From contig LS483478.1 of assembly GCA_900478215.1 (NCBI GenBank), positions 2,232,001 through 2,296,000 on the forward strand: a stretch of 64,000 nt of DNA, given 5' to 3'. The stretch comes from Salmonella enterica subsp. houtenae serovar Houten. Lineage in GTDB: Bacteria; Pseudomonadota; Gammaproteobacteria; Enterobacterales; Enterobacteriaceae. The notes under the pieces are model-generated. The model did not search any database, was not told the DNA's origin, and worked only from the letters and a program-made list of their open reading frames with translations. Shown here piece by piece: positions 60,243-64,000 of the stretch; position 1 is the first letter of the stretch, and each line of letters opens with the position of its first letter. A program made the translations under genes and the position numbers.

Positions 60243-62767
60243 TCCCAACTGCAACGTATCGCCTTCAGTTTCGCAATGGCATGACCTTCGATCGCGCGGC
60301 AGCGCTGGTGCCTTACCTTAAAAATCTGGGTATCAGCCATCTTTACGCCTCACCAATCTTTACCGCCACCAAAGTGTCAACGCATGGTTATGATGTCACC
60401 GATGCGAATGAGATTGAGCCTTCTATTGGCGGGCGCGAAGGATTTGAACGACTGGTGGCCGAACTTAAAGCGCAAGGTTTGGGATTGATCATCGATATTG
60501 TGCCTAATCACATGGCCAGCTCGCTGGAAAACGCATGGTGGCGCGACGTGCTTGAATATGGCAAGGAGAGTCGTTACGCGCGCCACTTCGATATTGACTG
60601 GTCGCGCCGACTGACGCTGCCTTTTTTAGGTGACACATTTGACGCCGTGCTGGAAAACGGAGAAATTGCGATCAAGCCCGATCCCGCTACGGGTAAACCC
60701 GCGTTCGCCTATTATGATAACTATTACCCGCTTGCTCCGGCGACGTGGCAGGGGCGTGAGGCTGAAATACTGGCGCTTACCGATAAAGCCGCCATTGCCG
60801 ATTTGCATGAGCGCCAGCCGTGGAAATTAATGTCCTGGCGCGATGCCGCTCACTCGCTCTCGTATCGGCGTTTCTTTGAGGTCACAGGGCTGGTAGGTAT
60901 GCGGGTGGAAGATAAAACCGTCTTCGACGATACACATCGGCTGATTCTGGAGCTGGTCAGAACGGGGGCGGTTGACGGTTTACGTATCGATCATATCGAC
61001 GGCCTCGCCGATCCGAAAGCCTATCTTGAGCGTTTACGCCAGGAGGTGGGGCCGGCGTGCTATATCACCGTGGAAAAAATTCTCGCTAAAGGCGAGCAAC
61101 TTCCTGATGACTGGCCGGTTTCCGGCACCACAGGCTATGAATTTATCGCCTCGCTGGCGGAAGTGCTGGTTGACGATGAGCAGATAGATAATCTACGCCA
61201 GGCTTACGAGACCGTAAAAGGCGCGCCAGTGGATATGCGGGCGGAATTACGGGCGGCTAAACTGCTGATGGTCGATCGCAATTTCGAGGGGGAATTTACC
61301 CGACTGCTCACGCTGGCGTTGTCGATTGCCAAAGAGCTGCAGGTCCCCCAGGAAGAGAGCGTCGTACGAAAGGCGTTACGCGAATTATTAATTGCCTTTC
61401 CCGTATATCGTACTTACGGCACGGCAAAAGGGCTACCGCCGACCGATATTTGTCTGTTGCACTGTATTGTGGAACGGGTAAAGACGCTTGCAAACCCTCC
61501 GCAACCCGAAGCGCTTACTTTTCTAAGCCGCCTTCTTACCGCCGAGGTTCCCACCTCCAGCCTGGAGGAGGCGACACAGTTTCGCGTTCGGTTCCAACAA
61601 CTCACCGGTCCGCTGATGGCGAAATCGGTAGAGGATACACTTTTCTTTCGTCAAAACATGGGGCTGGCGTTAAATGAAGTCGGCGCCGAGCCCGTCGCGC
61701 ATCACTTTTCCATCGAACGCTTTCACCATGAGATGAAAACCCGACAGGCGCGACAGCCTGATGCGTTATCCGGTACGTCGACCCACGATACCAAGCGCGG
61801 CGAAGATGCGCGAGCACGCCTGTATACGCTGACCGAAGCGCCGGAACAGTGGAACGAATGTCTTGCCCGCTGGCGGCAGATGAACCAGACCCATGTCAAA
61901 TTTTTGAATGATGGCACTGCGCCAAAATCGGCGGATACGTGGATGTTATATCAGGCGCTGACCGGCGTCTGGCCTCCGACGTTACAACCACAGGACGAAA
62001 CAGGTTTAAACGCGCTGAAAACACGCTTTGAAGCCTTTGTGGAAAAAGCGCTACGCGAAGCGAAGCTGCGTACCGATTGGGTAGACAGTAACGAGGCTTA
62101 CGAAACGGCAATGCTTGATTACGCTCGCCATTTACTGGCGCCGGATAATCAAACATTTTTGCAGGATTTTTATCGTTCCTTGCAACCCTTTATCCGCGCA
62201 GGACTGGTTAACAGCCTGACGCAGACCGTTATCAAATTAACCGCGCCGGGGGTACCTGATATCTATCAAGGGAGCGAGGCATTGAATTTTAGCCTTGTCG
62301 ATCCCGATAACCGCCGCGAACCGGATTTCGCCACACTGGCGCAGCAGTTAGACCAATTGACGCCGGGCGTTTTCTCACGCGAAGAGCGTTGGCTGAACGG
62401 GCAGGTGAATCAGTATGCCACTGCCGCATTACTGCGTTTGCGTCAGCAGAATCATGATCTATTCCGTTTTGGCGAATATATACCGCTGCGGGCTGTTGGT
62501 CAGCGTGCCGACAAGGTCATCGCTTACGCCAGAGTCAATCATGATGATGCGCTGATTGTTGTTGCGCCCCGGCTGGTGTTCGCCGAATGCGACGGCTTAT
62601 TGTCGCAATCTCATACCGGTTTCTGGGCTGGAACCGACATTATTATACCCGGACAGCTTAATCAGCGTCGTTATCGCAATGCGCTTACCCAAGAGAGGTT
62701 AATGCCTGGTGAACACCTGGCGTTGGCCTCACACCAGGGCGGCGTACTGGTTTTAATGAGCGACTGA
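60239..62767 (+). CDS. treY: Maltooligosyl trehalose synthase TreY
   Basis: GH13 isomerase that turns the reducing-end alpha-1,4 bond of maltodextrins into the alpha,alpha-1,1 bond of trehalose, 842 residues. The start MIPTATYRLQFRNGMTFDRA is typical of TreY. Catalytic motifs: DIVPNHMA, DGLRIDHIDGLADP (Asp nucleophile), YITVEKILAKGE (Glu), and GTSTHDTKRGEDAR. Start 60239 overlaps the treZ stop; an in-frame codon upstream at 60191 lies within treZ. Second enzyme of the operon, working before TreZ. Confidence 0.93.
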   Translation: MIPTATYRLQFRNGMTFDRAAALVPYLKNLGISHLYASPIFTATKVSTHGYDVTDANEIEPSIGGREGFERLVAELKAQGLGLIIDIVPNHMASSLENAWWRDVLEYGKESRYARHFDIDWSRRLTLPFLGDTFDAVLENGEIAIKPDPATGKPAFAYYDNYYPLAPATWQGREAEILALTDKAAIADLHERQPWKLMSWRDAAHSLSYRRFFEVTGLVGMRVEDKTVFDDTHRLILELVRTGAVDGLRIDHIDGLADPKAYLERLRQEVGPACYITVEKILAKGEQLPDDWPVSGTTGYEFIASLAEVLVDDEQIDNLRQAYETVKGAPVDMRAELRAAKLLMVDRNFEGEFTRLLTLALSIAKELQVPQEESVVRKALRELLIAFPVYRTYGTAKGLPPTDICLLHCIVERVKTLANPPQPEALTFLSRLLTAEVPTSSLEEATQFRVRFQQLTGPLMAKSVEDTLFFRQNMGLALNEVGAEPVAHHFSIERFHHEMKTRQARQPDALSGTSTHDTKRGEDARARLYTLTEAPEQWNECLARWRQMNQTHVKFLNDGTAPKSADTWMLYQALTGVWPPTLQPQDETGLNALKTRFEAFVEKALREAKLRTDWVDSNEAYETAMLDYARHLLAPDNQTFLQDFYRSLQPFIRAGLVNSLTQTVIKLTAPGVPDIYQGSEALNFSLVDPDNRREPDFATLAQQLDQLTPGVFSREERWLNGQVNQYATAALLRLRQQNHDLFRFGEYIPLRAVGQRADKVIAYARVNHDDALIVVAPRLVFAECDGLLSQSHTGFWAGTDIIIPGQLNQRRYRNALTQERLMPGEHLALASHQGGVLVLMSD

Positions 62768-62821
62768 GTTTATGTGTTGATGTGCCGTTAGAACAACGTT
62801 TACCGTGGGTGGAGAAAGAGA

Positions 62822-64000
62822 ATGACAACAAACAGGGCTTTTGAAATCAGATCAGGGTACAACCATACGCTTGGCGCGAATTATGACGGCGAAGGCGTGA
62901 ATTTCGCTATTTTTTCCGCCCATGCGGAACGCGTCGAGCTTTGCCTTTACGATCCGAGCGGGGAACATGAAATTGCCCGTCTGGAGTTACCGGAATATAC
63001 CGATGAAATATGGCACGGCTATGTCCCGAATTTGCAGCCCGGCGCGCTGTATGGGTACCGCGTTTACGGCCCTTATGACCCGGAAAATGGTCATCGTTTT
63101 AACCCCAATAAGCTGCTTATTGACCCTTATGCCCGTGAGCTGGTGGGCGATATTCACTGGAACGATGCGCATTTCGCGTATCAATTACTCCATGACGATA
63201 AAGATTTGACCTTTGATGACCAGGATAGCGCGCCATTTACGCCTAAATGCCGGGTAATTGATCCGGCTGAGGCTAATTGGGAGGACAGGCAACGGCCTTC
63301 CATACCGTGGTCGAACGCCATTATTTATGAAACGCATGTAAAAGGCTTTACCCAGCTTAATTCCGCGATCCCTGAACCTCTACGCGGTACGTTTGAGGGC
63401 ATGGGGCATAAAGCCTGCGTGGATTACATTAAAAGTCTGGGCATTACCTCCGTCGAACTTTTACCCGTTCACTGGTTCCCGGACGATCAGCATCTGCTCG
63501 ATAAAGGACTAAAAAATTTCTGGGGATACAACTCGCTTGGCTTTTTTGCGCCGGCGACGCGCTACTATGGTCCAAAAGGTATTCAGGGCGTTCGCGATAT
63601 GGTGCGCGCTTTCCATGATGCCGGCGTCGAAGTGATACTGGATGTGGTCTATAACCATACGGCAGAAGGGAATGAACTTGGTCCCACGCTGTCATTTAAA
63701 GGTATCGATAACTTCTCTTACTATCGCACCATGCCCGATCAGCATCGCTATTACATTAACGATACAGGGACAGGTAATACCGTCAATACCTCTCATCCAC
63801 GGGTACTGCAAATGGTGATGGATTCCCTTCGCTATTGGGCGGAGTCAATGCATGTCGACGGCTTTCGTTTTGATTTGGGCACCATTCTTGGTCGTGAGCC
63901 GGAAGGCTTTGATCAGAGAGGCGGCTTTTTTGATGCGGTAACGCAAGACCCGGTGCTGGCAAAACTGAAACTGATTGGCGAACCCTGGGATATCGGACCG
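62822..64000 (+). CDS. treX: Glycogen debranching enzyme TreX/GlgX-like (cut by window end)
   Basis: The first 393 residues of a GH13 debranching enzyme that trims alpha-1,6 branches to feed TreY. The N-terminus (GYNHTLGANYDGEGVNFAIF, a CBM48 domain) leads to the barrel with DVVYNHTAEGN, DGFRFDLGTILG (nucleophile Asp) and KLIGEPWDIGP (Glu), where the window stops. No stop codon occurs in the frame, so the gene runs on. GGAGAAAGAG lies before the ATG, 54 bases behind treY. Third gene of the operon; a separate glgX in the glycogen locus is expected but not seen here. Confidence 0.9.
   Translation, partial: MTTNRAFEIRSGYNHTLGANYDGEGVNFAIFSAHAERVELCLYDPSGEHEIARLELPEYTDEIWHGYVPNLQPGALYGYRVYGPYDPENGHRFNPNKLLIDPYARELVGDIHWNDAHFAYQLLHDDKDLTFDDQDSAPFTPKCRVIDPAEANWEDRQRPSIPWSNAIIYETHVKGFTQLNSAIPEPLRGTFEGMGHKACVDYIKSLGITSVELLPVHWFPDDQHLLDKGLKNFWGYNSLGFFAPATRYYGPKGIQGVRDMVRAFHDAGVEVILDVVYNHTAEGNELGPTLSFKGIDNFSYYRTMPDQHRYYINDTGTGNTVNTSHPRVLQMVMDSLRYWAESMHVDGFRFDLGTILGREPEGFDQRGGFFDAVTQDPVLAKLKLIGEPWDIGP

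Noticed and set aside
1..64000. CRISPR arrays, tRNA or rRNA genes, prophage attachment sites
   Set aside because: None seen: no regularly spaced repeats, no tRNA-like cloverleaf or rRNA sequence recognised, and no integrase gene.

Overview
The window is chromosomal DNA of a Salmonella. Gene order follows the E. coli K-12 stretch ydcO-ydcN-ydcP ... ydcR-patD ... ansP ... nhoA-yddE-narV ... yddG-fdnGHI-adhP-maeA-sra-bdm-osmC. Into this backbone are set genes typical of Salmonella enterica: the SPI-2 secreted effectors sifB and steA, the PhoP-regulon genes ugtL and pdgL, srfABC, smvA with its repressor, the porin gene ompD and the trehalose operon treZYX. An intact ompD argues against serovar Typhi. 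Several accessory proteins (SteA, SifB, the N-acetyltransferase) differ visibly from the serovar Typhimurium versions I remember, so a lineage other than Typhimurium, possibly another subspecies, is likely. That is inference from memory, not an alignment.

Layout. 1-4.1 kb: benE-like transporter, its divergent regulator sutR, rlhA and yncJ. 4.2-10.1 kb: accessory block with a cyanide-insensitive-type bd oxidase operon (cyxA-cyxB-cydX-like), sifB, ugtL and pdgL. 10.3-13.8 kb: ydcR, patD, and the tiny membrane proteins yncL and ortT. 13.9-20.3 kb: srfABC on the minus strand. 20.5-29.4 kb: ydcY, ydcZ, mnaT, curA, mcbR, yncD/yncE, a small lipoprotein and ansP. 29.9-32.3 kb: steA, a remnant of an AraC-type regulator, nhoA, and the C-terminal third of yddE. 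32.3-41.8 kb: the second nitrate reductase narZYWV and narU. narU is dead twice over, by a nonsense codon and by an IS110-family (IS1111-group) insertion. 42-47.2 kb: smvR/smvA, a GFA-family protein, ompD and yddG. 47.5-52.1 kb: selenocysteine-containing formate dehydrogenase-N (fdnGHI). 52.2-58.3 kb: adhP, maeA and stress genes (sra, bdm, osmC, an hdeB-like gene, an OBAP-like lipoprotein). 58.5-64 kb: treZ, treY and the start of treX.

How the parts work together. FdnGHI oxidises formate into the quinone pool and NarZYV reduces nitrate from it. With narU broken, the dedicated nitrate/nitrite transporter of this reductase is lost, so NarZ would depend on other transporters. The bd-type oxidase adds an oxygen-reducing branch. 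SifB, SteA, PdgL and UgtL belong to intracellular life under SsrB or PhoP control. The right end (sra, bdm, osmC, hdeB-like, treZYX) looks like an envelope, osmotic and stationary-phase stress neighbourhood. The points most worth checking are the IS1111-type element with its probable guide (bridge/seek) RNA and a target-like segment inside it, the doubly lesioned narU, the bd oxidase operon beside sifB, the SrfABC cassette (single-pass membrane protein, actin/Hsp70-like ATPase and P-loop-like protein), and several clean palindromic operators.
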